A stretch of DNA of 64,000 nucleotides from Microbacterium marinilacus (GTDB taxonomy: Bacteria; Actinomycetota; Actinomycetes; Actinomycetales; Microbacteriaceae): NCBI RefSeq assembly GCF_019753765.1, contig NZ_JAIJZW010000001.1:229127-293126 (forward strand), given 5' to 3'. Below, in pieces: positions 18,570-26,222 of this stretch (within the stretch, counting starts at the first letter, position 1; every line of letters begins with the position of its first letter). Position numbers and translations under genes: made by a program. Below the pieces are notes generated by a model. It had not been told where the DNA came from. It worked only from the letters and a program-made list of their open reading frames with translations, and did not search any database.

Positions 18570-19961
18570 ATGTCTGCCAGCGACGCCGAGGGCGGTCTCA
18601 CGCCCACCGGCACCATCACCCGGACGACCGATCGTCGCCGCGTCGCCGTCGCGACCGTCGTCGGCACGACCGTCGAGTGGTACGACTTCTTCATCTACGC
18701 CCAGGCCGCCGGCCTCGTCTTCGCGGGGCTCTTCTTCGGCCCCCTGAACGACGACTTCCCGGGGCTCGCGCAGATCATCTCGTTCGTCACCGTCGGGATC
18801 AGCTTCCTGTTCCGTCCCCTCGGGGCGTTCCTCGCCGGTCACTTCGGCGACAGGGTGGGACGGCGTCCCATGCTGGTGCTGACCCTGATCCTGATGGGCG
18901 CCGCCACGACCCTGGTCGGCTTCCTGCCGACATACGCCCAGATCGGCGTCGCCGCGCCGATCCTGCTGATCCTGCTGCGTGTCCTGCAGGGGATCTCGGC
19001 GGGCGGCGAGTGGGGCGGCGCCGTGCTGATGGCGGTCGAGCACGCCCCGAAGCAGCGGCGCGGACTGTTCGGGGCGTTCCCGCAGATCGGCGTCCCGATC
19101 GGCCTGCTGCTCGCGAGCGGCGTCAACGCGATCATGGCGCTGATCGCACCGGGCGACGCGTTCATCGAGTGGGGCTGGCGCGTGCCGTTCTTCCTCAGCA
19201 TCGTCCTGATCCTCGTCGGCTACTGGGTGCGCCGCCGGGTCGAGGAGAGCCCGGTGTTCGAGGAGATCGCCGCACGCAAGGAACAGGTGTCGGCACCGGT
19301 CGCGAGGCTCTTCGCCCGCTTCACGCCGCTGGTGCTGCTGGCGGCCCTGGTGTTCGTCGGCAACAACGCCGTCGGCTACATGACCACCGGCGGCTACATC
19401 CAGGGGTACGCCACCAACCCCGACGGCCCGCTCGGCTTCGAACGCGGGCCCGTGCTGTGTGCGGTGGCGGCGTCGTCCGTCAGCTGGCTCGTCGCCACGT
19501 TCGCCGCGGGCGTCCTCTCCGACCGGATCGGCCGTCGCAGCACGTTCGTGCTCGGATGGATCGTGCAGGCGGTGTTCGTGCTGACGCTGTTCCCGCTGGT
19601 GAACTCGGGCAGCATCGGGCTGCTCGCGCTGGGCCTCGTACTGCTCGGCCTCGGTCTGGGGCTCACCTACGGCGCGCAGTCGTCGTGGTACGCCGAGCTG
19701 TTCCCCGCCTCCGTGCGGTACTCGGGCGTCTCGATCGCCTACGCGATCGGCTCGATCCTCGGAGGCGCCTTCGCGCCGACCATCGCCCAGTGGATCCAGA
19801 CGGCGACCGGCGACTCCACGAACGTCATGTACTACCTGCTGGGCGTCACGCTGCTCTCGCTCGTCGCGACGCTGCTGCTGCGCGACCGTCGTGGCATCGA
19901 CCTGAGCCCCGCCAACGAGGCCGAGCAGGAGCGGGGCATCGGCGTCTGGCAGAGAGGCTGA
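18570..19961 (+). CDS. MFS transporter, metabolite:H+ symporter (MHS) family
   Basis: This 463-residue membrane protein belongs to the MHS branch (ShiA, ProP-like) of the MFS. It shows GTTVEWYDFFIYAQAAG in the first helix, the loop GHFGDRVGRRPML, and GEWGGAVLMAVEHAP. Such proteins import organic acids with protons. It follows a strong ribosome site (AAAGGAGGT) and the candidate operator shared with the IclR gene. Next to the MobA-like gene, an aromatic acid such as 3-hydroxybenzoate is a plausible substrate, but this is inferred from context only. Confidence 0.9.
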   Translation: MSASDAEGGLTPTGTITRTTDRRRVAVATVVGTTVEWYDFFIYAQAAGLVFAGLFFGPLNDDFPGLAQIISFVTVGISFLFRPLGAFLAGHFGDRVGRRPMLVLTLILMGAATTLVGFLPTYAQIGVAAPILLILLRVLQGISAGGEWGGAVLMAVEHAPKQRRGLFGAFPQIGVPIGLLLASGVNAIMALIAPGDAFIEWGWRVPFFLSIVLILVGYWVRRRVEESPVFEEIAARKEQVSAPVARLFARFTPLVLLAALVFVGNNAVGYMTTGGYIQGYATNPDGPLGFERGPVLCAVAASSVSWLVATFAAGVLSDRIGRRSTFVLGWIVQAVFVLTLFPLVNSGSIGLLALGLVLLGLGLGLTYGAQSSWYAELFPASVRYSGVSIAYAIGSILGGAFAPTIAQWIQTATGDSTNVMYYLLGVTLLSLVATLLLRDRRGIDLSPANEAEQERGIGVWQRG

Positions 19962-20001
19962 GCGCCGAGGGCGGGGTCTCTCCGGGCCCCGCCCTCGGCC
20001 G

Positions 20002-21651
20002 TCAGGCGTTCACGCGGATGACCTCGTGCTGGTACGGCGCGAGCACCGTGCCGGACACCCGCAGGTCGAGCACCAGGAAGGGGCGATCGGCCGGAGGCTC
20101 GGCGGCCCACGTCGCCAGCCGGTCGAGGTCGGACAGCCGCTCGACGACCACGCCCTCGGCGCCCGCCGCGCGTCCGAGCGCCGCGAAGTCGACCTGGGGG
20201 ATCCGCATGGGTGCCTCGTGCAGCCCCTTGAGCCCGTACAGGTTGACCTCCGCGCCGTAGGCGGCGTCGTTCCAGACCACCGCCAGGCCCCGCCCGCCCG
20301 CCGCGCGGATCGCGGTCTCGAGGTCGGCCAGCGCCATCAGCCCGCCGCCGTCGCCGGTCGTCAGCACGATCGTCGCGTCGGGGGCCGCCTGGGCCGCCCC
20401 GGCGACGCTCGGCCAGCCGAGCCCGATGGACTGGAAGGCGGTGCCGACCATCACCATGCGCCCGGGTGACGCGACGTCCCAGAACATGTTCGCCCAGCCG
20501 ATGAAATGGCCGCCGTCGCTCACGACGACGCGGTCCTGCGGAAGCAGCCGTCCGATGAGCGCGGCCGCGGCGCGCGGGTCGAGCCTGCCGTCGGGGGCGA
20601 GCTCGGCGCCCGCGTCCTGGCGTCGCAGGGCGGCGAGGTCGTGCTCGTCCCGCCAGCCTCCCAGTGAGGGGCGTCGAGCGGCCACCGCGTCGGCGAGCAT
20701 GTCCGCGACGAGCCGGGCGTCGCCGCGGATGTACTCGCCGACGCGGGGATGGGTGGCGGTCGCGGCGACGTCGACCTGGATGAGGCGCGCCGTGGGATCG
20801 AGCAGCTCGCCGAAGCGCATCGTGAACGGGCTGAGGCTCGCGCCGATCGCCACCACCACGTCGGCGCTCCGGACGAGGTCCATCGCGCCGGGCGCGCCGA
20901 ACCCGCCCGTCACGCCGAGATCGTGCGCCTCGTCGGGGAACACGCCGCGCCCGAGCGCGGTCGTGGCCGTGACGGCGCCGGCGGCGTCGGCGAGCCTGCC
21001 GAGCGCGTCGCCCGCGCCGGCGAGCCAGGCGCCGCGTCCGGCGATCAGCACGGGTCGCGCCGCCGCCGCGAGGGCGTCGGCCGCCCGGTCGACGGCGGCC
21101 CGCGCGTCGGTCGAGGGCCGCACCGGCTGCGGGAGCCGCGGCTCCCGCAGCTCCGGCACCGCGCCGGCCTCGAGGGCCGGGGTGTCATAGGGGAGGGCGA
21201 GGACCACCGGGGTGCGGTTCGCGAGCGCGTGCTCGATCGCGATGACCGTGGTCGCGGCGGCGTCGGGCCGTCCCACCGTGTAGGTGCGCACGCCCACCGC
21301 CGAGGCGAGCGCGATCTGGTCGACGTCCCACGGCCTCGGGCCGGGCGTGGGCTGGTCGCCGACCACGAGCACGAGCGGCACGCGGGCCTGCGCCGACTCG
21401 GCCAGGGCCGTGAGCGCGTTGGTGAAGCCCGCGCCGTACGTGGTCGTGGCGGCGGCGATCCTGCCGGACACGCGGAAGTGCGCGTCGGCGGCGACCACGG
21501 CTCCGGCCTCGTGGCGCACGGCGGTGTAGACGGCGCCGGTGTCGCGCAGCAGCGCGTCGAGGAAGTAGGCGTTCCCGTTCCCCATCAGGCCGAACACCTG
21601 ATCGACATGACGGGAGAGGGCGGCGGCGACGTGCGCGGAGACGGTGGGCAT
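20002..21651 (-). CDS. Thiamine-diphosphate-dependent enzyme (acetolactate synthase / benzoylformate decarboxylase type)
   Basis: This is a 549-residue ThDP enzyme with the three usual domains. The activating Glu48 lies in YTAVRHEAGAV. The central domain includes RSADVVVAIGASLSPFTM. The ThDP/Mg motif starts GDGGGLMALADLE and ends in VVWNDAAYG. The ATG at 21651 was chosen because AAAGG precedes it by seven bases. The exact reaction is not readable. Its divergent position to a hydroxybenzoate monooxygenase makes decarboxylation of an aryl-glyoxylate, or another aromatic 2-oxo acid, the leading guess; acetolactate synthase-like chemistry is an alternative. Confidence 0.8.
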   Translation of the reverse strand: MPTVSAHVAAALSRHVDQVFGLMGNGNAYFLDALLRDTGAVYTAVRHEAGAVVAADAHFRVSGRIAAATTTYGAGFTNALTALAESAQARVPLVLVVGDQPTPGPRPWDVDQIALASAVGVRTYTVGRPDAAATTVIAIEHALANRTPVVLALPYDTPALEAGAVPELREPRLPQPVRPSTDARAAVDRAADALAAAARPVLIAGRGAWLAGAGDALGRLADAAGAVTATTALGRGVFPDEAHDLGVTGGFGAPGAMDLVRSADVVVAIGASLSPFTMRFGELLDPTARLIQVDVAATATHPRVGEYIRGDARLVADMLADAVAARRPSLGGWRDEHDLAALRRQDAGAELAPDGRLDPRAAAALIGRLLPQDRVVVSDGGHFIGWANMFWDVASPGRMVMVGTAFQSIGLGWPSVAGAAQAAPDATIVLTTGDGGGLMALADLETAIRAAGGRGLAVVWNDAAYGAEVNLYGLKGLHEAPMRIPQVDFAALGRAAGAEGVVVERLSDLDRLATWAAEPPADRPFLVLDLRVSGTVLAPYQHEVIRVNA

Positions 21652-21685
21652 GGGCATGCCTTTCGAGACGGGTGGATGAGCCGGA

Positions 21686-21707
21686 AGGTGCCGCTCCTGC
21701 GGCACCT
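21686..21707 (-). other. Hairpin in the leader of the ThDP enzyme gene
   Basis: AGGTGCCGC (21686-21694) pairs perfectly with GCGGCACCT (21699-21707) around a four-base loop, about 35 bases before the start. A second stem, GTGCTC (21755-21760) with GAGCAC (21768-21773), lies farther upstream with a T5 run in its loop. The two may form a regulatory leader; no known riboswitch class was recognised. Confidence 0.4.
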
Positions 21708-21854
21708 GGGCTCGGTGCTCCGTATGTGTCTCGCTGCCGTCTGGGCGTCGCTTCGTGCTCCTTTTTCGAGCACCGGCCGGCGGCAGCCGCTGCGGGTGCC
21801 GGGTGGCGGTCGCCGCGTCGTCGCGTCGTGGCCGGACGGCATGATCATAGTCGC

Positions 21855-21883
21855 TTGCGCGGTCCGAGCCGCGTCCCTACACT
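21855..21883 (+). promoter_or_regulatory. Promoter of the MobA-like gene
   Basis: TTGCGC (21855-21860) and TACACT (21878-21883) are spaced by 17 bases, giving a conventional housekeeping promoter. Transcription would start at about 21890, inside the inverted repeat described next. Confidence 0.5.
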
Positions 21884-21888
21884 CGCAT

Positions 21889-21927
21889 GTGATCGATAAA
21901 AGAACTAAACGTTCGCATATCGATCAC
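21889..21927. promoter_or_regulatory. Inverted-repeat operator at the mobA start site
   Basis: GTGATCGATA (21889-21898) and TATCGATCAC (21918-21927) are perfect 10-bp arms. Between them GAAC (21902) and GTTC (21911) form an inner repeat. The right part, GTTCGCATAT, resembles the GTTCGATAT core of the site at the IclR gene. Its position just past the -10 box fits repression by blocking transcription. Confidence 0.55.
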
Positions 21928-21979
21928 TCGGATCGCGCGACGAAGCGCGCCGGGATCGATGGAGATCGAGGGAGCCGCC

Positions 21980-23914
21980 GTGCAGTTCCACCACCACGGT
22001 TACGTGTCGGGTGATCCGCGCGTGCAGCCCGCCGCCGGCGTCGGACTCCGCCACGAGGCGGACGGCGGGATGGGGGACCTTCCCGCCGAGACGGACGTGC
22101 TGATCGTGGGAGCCGGGCCCGCGGGCATGATCGCCGCGGCGCAGCTGGCCCAGTTCCCGGGCATCGCCGTGCGCCTCGTCGATCGCCGCCCCGGACGCCT
22201 CGAGGTCGGGCAGGCCGACGGGATCCAGGCCCGCAGCGTGGAGACCTTCCAGGCGTTCGGGTTCGCGAACCGGATCGTCGAGGAGGCGTACCGGATCACC
22301 GAGATGTGCTTCTGGAAGCCGGATCCCGAGAACCCGCGCGACATCGTCCGCGCTGCCCGCACGCCCGACGATCCGCACGGCATCAGCGAGTTCCCGCACC
22401 TCATCGTCAACCAGGCTCGCGTGCTCGACTACTTCGCGGAGTACGCGCGTCACGCTCCCGGACGTCTCGCGCCCGACTGGGGCTGGGAGTTCAGGACGCT
22501 GCGCGTGGAGGGCTCCGGAGAGTTCCCGGTCGTCGTCACGCTGCGTCGCGCGTCCGGCGCCGGTCCCGCCGGCGGCGCCGCGGAGGGCGACGAGCGGGTG
22601 ATCCGCGCGAAGTACGTGATCGGCGCGGACGGGGCGCGCAGCCGGGTGCGCGAGGCCATCGGACGTCGTCTCGAGGGCGACCAGGCCTTCCACGCGTGGG
22701 GCGTGATGGACGTGCTCGCCGAGACGGACTTCCCGGACATCCGCACCAAGTGCGCCATCCAGTCGCACGACGGCGGCAGCATCCTGCTGATCCCCCGCGA
22801 GGGCAACCACCTGTTCCGGATGTACGTGGACCTCGGGGAGGTCTCGCCGGACGACGCCGGGCGCGTGCGGCTCACGACGCAGGAGCAGGTGGAGGCACGG
22901 GCGAACCGGATCCTGCACCCCTACACGCTGACGGTGCGGCACGTCGCCTGGCGGAGCGTCTACGAGGTGGCGCACCGCGTGACCGACAGGTTCGACGACG
23001 TGGCCCCGGACGACGTCGGGTCGCGCAGCCCACGCGTGTTCATCGCGGGCGACGCGTGCCACACCCACTCCGCCAAGGCGGGCCAGGGCATGAACGTGTC
23101 GATGCAGGACGGCTGGAACATCGCGTGGAAGCTCGCGCACGTGCTCGACGGACGCGCCCCCGAGACTCTGCTCGACACGTACTCGGCCGAGCGTCACGAG
23201 ATCGCCGTCGACCTGATCGAGTTCGACAGGGAGTGGTCGGCGCTGATGGCGCGGCGGCCAGAGGACATGGACGACCCGTCGCAGCTGGAGGACTTCTACC
23301 TGAGGACCATCGAGTTCCCGGCGGGGTTCATGACGCGCTACCGTCCGTCCATGCTGGTCGCCGGCGACGAGCACCAGGGGCTCGCGACCGGCTTCCCGGT
23401 GGGCAGGCGCTTCACGTCGCACCCCGTCGTGCGCGTCTGCGACGCCAACCCGAAGCACCTGGGCCACCACCATCGCGCCGACGGACGCTGGCGCATCTAC
23501 GCCTTCGCCGACGCCGACGGCGCGTCGTCGGGCTCGCGGCTCTCGCGGCTCGCGGACTGGATCGCGTCCGATCCCGGCTCGCCCGTCGTCGCTCACACGC
23601 CGGAGGGAGCCGACGCCGACGCATGGTTCGACCTGAAGGTCGTCTATCAGGAGGACCACACGCGGATCGAGATGGACCGCGTGCCGGCGGCGTTCCTGCC
23701 GAGGACCGGGCCGTTCCAGGTCGTGGACTACGAGAAGGTCTACGCGGCCGACCCGCGGGACGACGTCTTCGAGGCGCGGGGCGTCAGCCGCGACGGGGCG
23801 ATCGTGGTGGTGCGGCCCGACCAGTACGTGTCCGCGGTGCTGCCGTTGACCGCGACGGACGAGCTGGCCGCGTTCTTCGCCGGCGTGCTCCGTCCGCAGC
23901 CCGCCACGGCCTGA
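21980..23914 (+). CDS. mobA: 3-hydroxybenzoate 4-monooxygenase-like FAD hydroxylase (MobA type)
   Basis: This class A flavoprotein aromatic hydroxylase of 644 residues has GAGPAG at 44-49 for FAD, the ELGQAD-like VGQADGIQARS, the GADGARSRVR motif, and IAGDACHTHSAKAGQGMN. The C-terminus is the thioredoxin-like domain found in phenol hydroxylase-type enzymes. The start VQFHHHG (GTG, with GAGGGAG upstream) matches the MQFH opening I recall for Comamonas MobA, and similarity runs along the length. The expected product is protocatechuate. Ring-cleavage genes are not in this window. Phenol 2-monooxygenase-like activity is the main alternative. Confidence 0.82.
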   Translation: MQFHHHGYVSGDPRVQPAAGVGLRHEADGGMGDLPAETDVLIVGAGPAGMIAAAQLAQFPGIAVRLVDRRPGRLEVGQADGIQARSVETFQAFGFANRIVEEAYRITEMCFWKPDPENPRDIVRAARTPDDPHGISEFPHLIVNQARVLDYFAEYARHAPGRLAPDWGWEFRTLRVEGSGEFPVVVTLRRASGAGPAGGAAEGDERVIRAKYVIGADGARSRVREAIGRRLEGDQAFHAWGVMDVLAETDFPDIRTKCAIQSHDGGSILLIPREGNHLFRMYVDLGEVSPDDAGRVRLTTQEQVEARANRILHPYTLTVRHVAWRSVYEVAHRVTDRFDDVAPDDVGSRSPRVFIAGDACHTHSAKAGQGMNVSMQDGWNIAWKLAHVLDGRAPETLLDTYSAERHEIAVDLIEFDREWSALMARRPEDMDDPSQLEDFYLRTIEFPAGFMTRYRPSMLVAGDEHQGLATGFPVGRRFTSHPVVRVCDANPKHLGHHHRADGRWRIYAFADADGASSGSRLSRLADWIASDPGSPVVAHTPEGADADAWFDLKVVYQEDHTRIEMDRVPAAFLPRTGPFQVVDYEKVYAADPRDDVFEARGVSRDGAIVVVRPDQYVSAVLPLTATDELAAFFAGVLRPQPATA

Positions 23915-23952
23915 CCGCCGGGTCCGCCCGCCGCGGGCGGTGCGGGCCGCGA

Positions 23953-24654
23953 TCAGGCGCCGAGCGCGCGGGCGATGCCGGACGCCGCCGCGTGGAGGCG
24001 CTCGGCGATCTCCGCCTCGGTGCGCGGCAGGGAGACGTGGATGGCGGCGACGGAGGTCAACGGCTGACCGGGGACGGCCAGCGGCACGGCGACCGACCAC
24101 AGCGACGGGACGACCTCGTCGTGGCTTGTCGCGTAGCCGCGGGCACGGCTGTCGGCGATCTCCGCGCGGAGGGCGCGGGAAGCCTCTTCCGGCCACGCCG
24201 CCTCCGGAAGCTCCATCAGCATCGCCTTCCCGGGCGCGCCGCGCGTGATCGGGTGCCGGTGCCCCGGCTGGTACGACACCGCCACGGTGCGACGCGGGGG
24301 AGCGCTCACGACGGTGATGCCCTCGTCCTGCTCGAGCATCACCAGCAGGCACGTCATGCCCAGCTCGTCCGCGGCCTCGGTCAGCTCCGGCCACGCTGCT
24401 TGCTGCAGGTCGCGGGAGACGCTCGACGCCAGCGCCGCGAGGCCGGCGCCGAGGGCGACGACACCGCCCGCGCCGCGTGAGATCAGACCGTGCTCCTCGA
24501 GCGTGCGCAGGAGGCGGTAGGCGACCGAGCGGTGCACGCCGAGCGCCGCGGCCAGCTCGTCGATCGACATCCCCCGTTCGGCGGCGGCGAGGATCTCGAG
24601 CAGGCGGATCCCTCGGCTGAGGGTCTGGGAGCCTGTGGCGGGCGTCGTCGGCAC
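23953..24654 (-). CDS. IclR-family transcriptional regulator
   Basis: This 233-residue protein has an N-terminal winged helix (SRGIRLLEILAAAERGMSIDELAAALGVHRSVAYRLLRTL) and an IclR effector domain. The start is taken as GTG at 24654, because TAATAT ends seven bases earlier and no ribosome site is seen, so the mRNA would be leaderless. That -10 box lies inside the candidate operator, giving direct autorepression. It sits just after the convergent mobA-like gene and likely controls the aromatic-acid module. Confidence 0.9.
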   Translation of the reverse strand: MPTTPATGSQTLSRGIRLLEILAAAERGMSIDELAAALGVHRSVAYRLLRTLEEHGLISRGAGGVVALGAGLAALASSVSRDLQQAAWPELTEAADELGMTCLLVMLEQDEGITVVSAPPRRTVAVSYQPGHRHPITRGAPGKAMLMELPEAAWPEEASRALRAEIADSRARGYATSHDEVVPSLWSVAVPLAVPGQPLTSVAAIHVSLPRTEAEIAERLHAAASGIARALGA

Positions 24655-24655
24655 G

Positions 24656-24671
24656 TGTTCGATATTAGGAC
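24656..24671. promoter_or_regulatory. Candidate IclR operator overlapping its own -10 box
   Basis: TGTTCGATATTAGGAC matches TGTTCGTTATTAGAAC at 18497-18512 in 14 of 16 positions. Read on the minus strand, TAATAT within it is the -10 of the regulator gene. Confidence 0.55.
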
Positions 24672-24701
24672 AAGCGCGCGAGCGGCGGGGAGGCCGCCTG
24701 C

Positions 24702-25151
24702 TCAATCGTCGTCGTCATCGTCCCCGTCGTCGTCGTCCCAGTCGTCGTCGTCGTCCCAGTCGTCATCGTCGACCTCCACGGGCGGCGGCGGGTCGACGGG
24801 CACGGGCGCCGGCGGAACGGCCGGCTGCGGCTCGGAGCTCGGGGCCGGAGTCTCGGTGCTCGGCTGGGGCGAGGGCGTGTCGCTGGGCGTGGCCGTGTCG
24901 GCCGGGGTGGGGTTCGGGGTGGGCGTGGCGTCGGTGACCTCGCCGATCAGCGGCGTCTGCTCGATGACGGCGGGCTCGGGCGCCGGCTGCGTCGTCTGCG
25001 CGATCGCGACCGAGCCGGCCGCCACGGCACCCGCGCTGACGAGGGTCCCGGCCGTCAGCAGCAGGACGCCGCGCCAGCCCCGTGCGCCGCGGCGCGGCGG
25101 CGGCGGCGCCGTCTCCGAGGTCTCGTCCACGTCGTCGATTCTGCCAGGCAT
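24702..25151 (-). CDS. Membrane-anchored protein with Pro/Thr-rich stalk and poly-Asp tail
   Basis: This 149-residue protein is of unknown family. It has a short cytoplasmic N-terminus with PPPPRRGARG, one hydrophobic segment (around 29-50) that could be a signal anchor, then a low-complexity Pro/Thr/Ser/Glu stretch, and a tail made almost only of Asp with spaced Trp (DDDDWDDDDDWDDDD). The tail is encoded by GTC-rich repeats on the plus strand. It is the last gene of the glycosyltransferase/ABC operon, three bases after the preceding stop. The exposed acidic tail could bind cations or basic surface polymers; this is speculation. Confidence 0.72.
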   Translation of the reverse strand: MPGRIDDVDETSETAPPPPRRGARGWRGVLLLTAGTLVSAGAVAAGSVAIAQTTQPAPEPAVIEQTPLIGEVTDATPTPNPTPADTATPSDTPSPQPSTETPAPSSEPQPAVPPAPVPVDPPPPVEVDDDDWDDDDDWDDDDGDDDDDD

Positions 25152-25154
25152 GGG

Positions 25155-26222
25155 TCATCCTCCGTCTCTCGTGTGCTCGGCGACGAGCGTGCGCAGCTCG
25201 TGCTCCGCGACCGCACGCCCGTCTGGTCGCAGGCTGTGCACGCAGGCCACCCGGAAGCGTGCGGCCGTCCGCCACGCGTCCAGTCGTTCCGGCGAGACCT
25301 CGATCGCGTCGGCCGTCTGCGCGATCGCCTCGCCCGCCGTCGCGGCGCGCTCGGGCGTCCACCGGCCCTGGGCCCGTGCGAGATCGGCGTGCGCCGCGAG
25401 GTTGCCGAGGTCCAGGGCCGGGTCGGCGAGGGCGCTCGTGTCGAGATCGATCAGCGCGAGGCCGCGGTCGGCGTCCCAGAGCAGCTGCTGGTCGTGCAGG
25501 TCACGGTGCGACACGACCGCCCGCACCCGCGGCAGCGCACGCAGCCGGTCGCCGATCCGTCGGGCGGTCGCCTGCAGCGCGTCGGCGGTGAGGCGGCCGT
25601 CGGTCGCCGACGCCGCGTGGCCGGCCCACGTCTCGAGCACCGTGCACTCGTCGGAGACCTCGTGCCGTGGCCAGTCGCCGACCGGCGCGGACGCGACGGC
25701 CGCCGGCCAGGCATCGGCCCATGTCGCCCACAGGCGATGCCACTCGCCGTCGTCCGCGGTGCGGCCGAGCTCGTGGACGGAGGCCCCGGGGAGCGCGGCG
25801 AAGCTGACGGTGTCGTCCGACAGCAGCCGCGCCTCTCCGACGACGAAGGCGTCGGCGAAGACCGCGCCTCGGCGGTGCGCCTCGACCAGGGCGGCGGCAC
25901 GGCCCGGGCGCACCACCTTCTCGTAGGAGCGGGCCGTCCCTCCTGCGCCGTCAGCGGGGGCTCCGACCCGCACGACCGCGCGCCGCCCGGGGCGATGGCT
26001 CACCAGACGCCCCCGGCGCAGCGCAGCCGTCAGGCCGGGGAGGCGGGGATCGACGCCCTCCGGCAGCGCCTGGAGCCCCTCGCCCGGCCCCCAATGGGCG
26101 CCACGCACCAGGTCGCCGCGCCGCAGCTCGACGGGCACCGGCGCATCCGTCCCGCGCGCCGGCCACGCGCGGGCGACGCGCCACGACTCGCCGTGCCACG
26201 TGACGGTGCGGGGGAGCCTCAT
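25155..26222 (-). CDS. APH-like phosphotransferase (second of a pair)
   Basis: This 355-residue protein has the aminoglycoside-phosphotransferase/choline-kinase-like fold. The catalytic loop reads VVSHRDLHDQQLLWD, with Gln where the metal-binding Asn usually sits, and the DFG-like site is LALIDLDT. It overlaps the preceding kinase gene by ATGA. Position among glycosyltransferases and an exporter argues for a sugar or glycolipid kinase rather than antibiotic resistance. The substrate is unknown. Confidence 0.82.
   Translation of the reverse strand: MRLPRTVTWHGESWRVARAWPARGTDAPVPVELRRGDLVRGAHWGPGEGLQALPEGVDPRLPGLTAALRRGRLVSHRPGRRAVVRVGAPADGAGGTARSYEKVVRPGRAAALVEAHRRGAVFADAFVVGEARLLSDDTVSFAALPGASVHELGRTADDGEWHRLWATWADAWPAAVASAPVGDWPRHEVSDECTVLETWAGHAASATDGRLTADALQATARRIGDRLRALPRVRAVVSHRDLHDQQLLWDADRGLALIDLDTSALADPALDLGNLAAHADLARAQGRWTPERAATAGEAIAQTADAIEVSPERLDAWRTAARFRVACVHSLRPDGRAVAEHELRTLVAEHTRDGG

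Noticed and set aside
21652..21979. TPP riboswitch before the ThDP enzyme gene
   Set aside because: Hairpins are present but the conserved THI-box blocks were not found.
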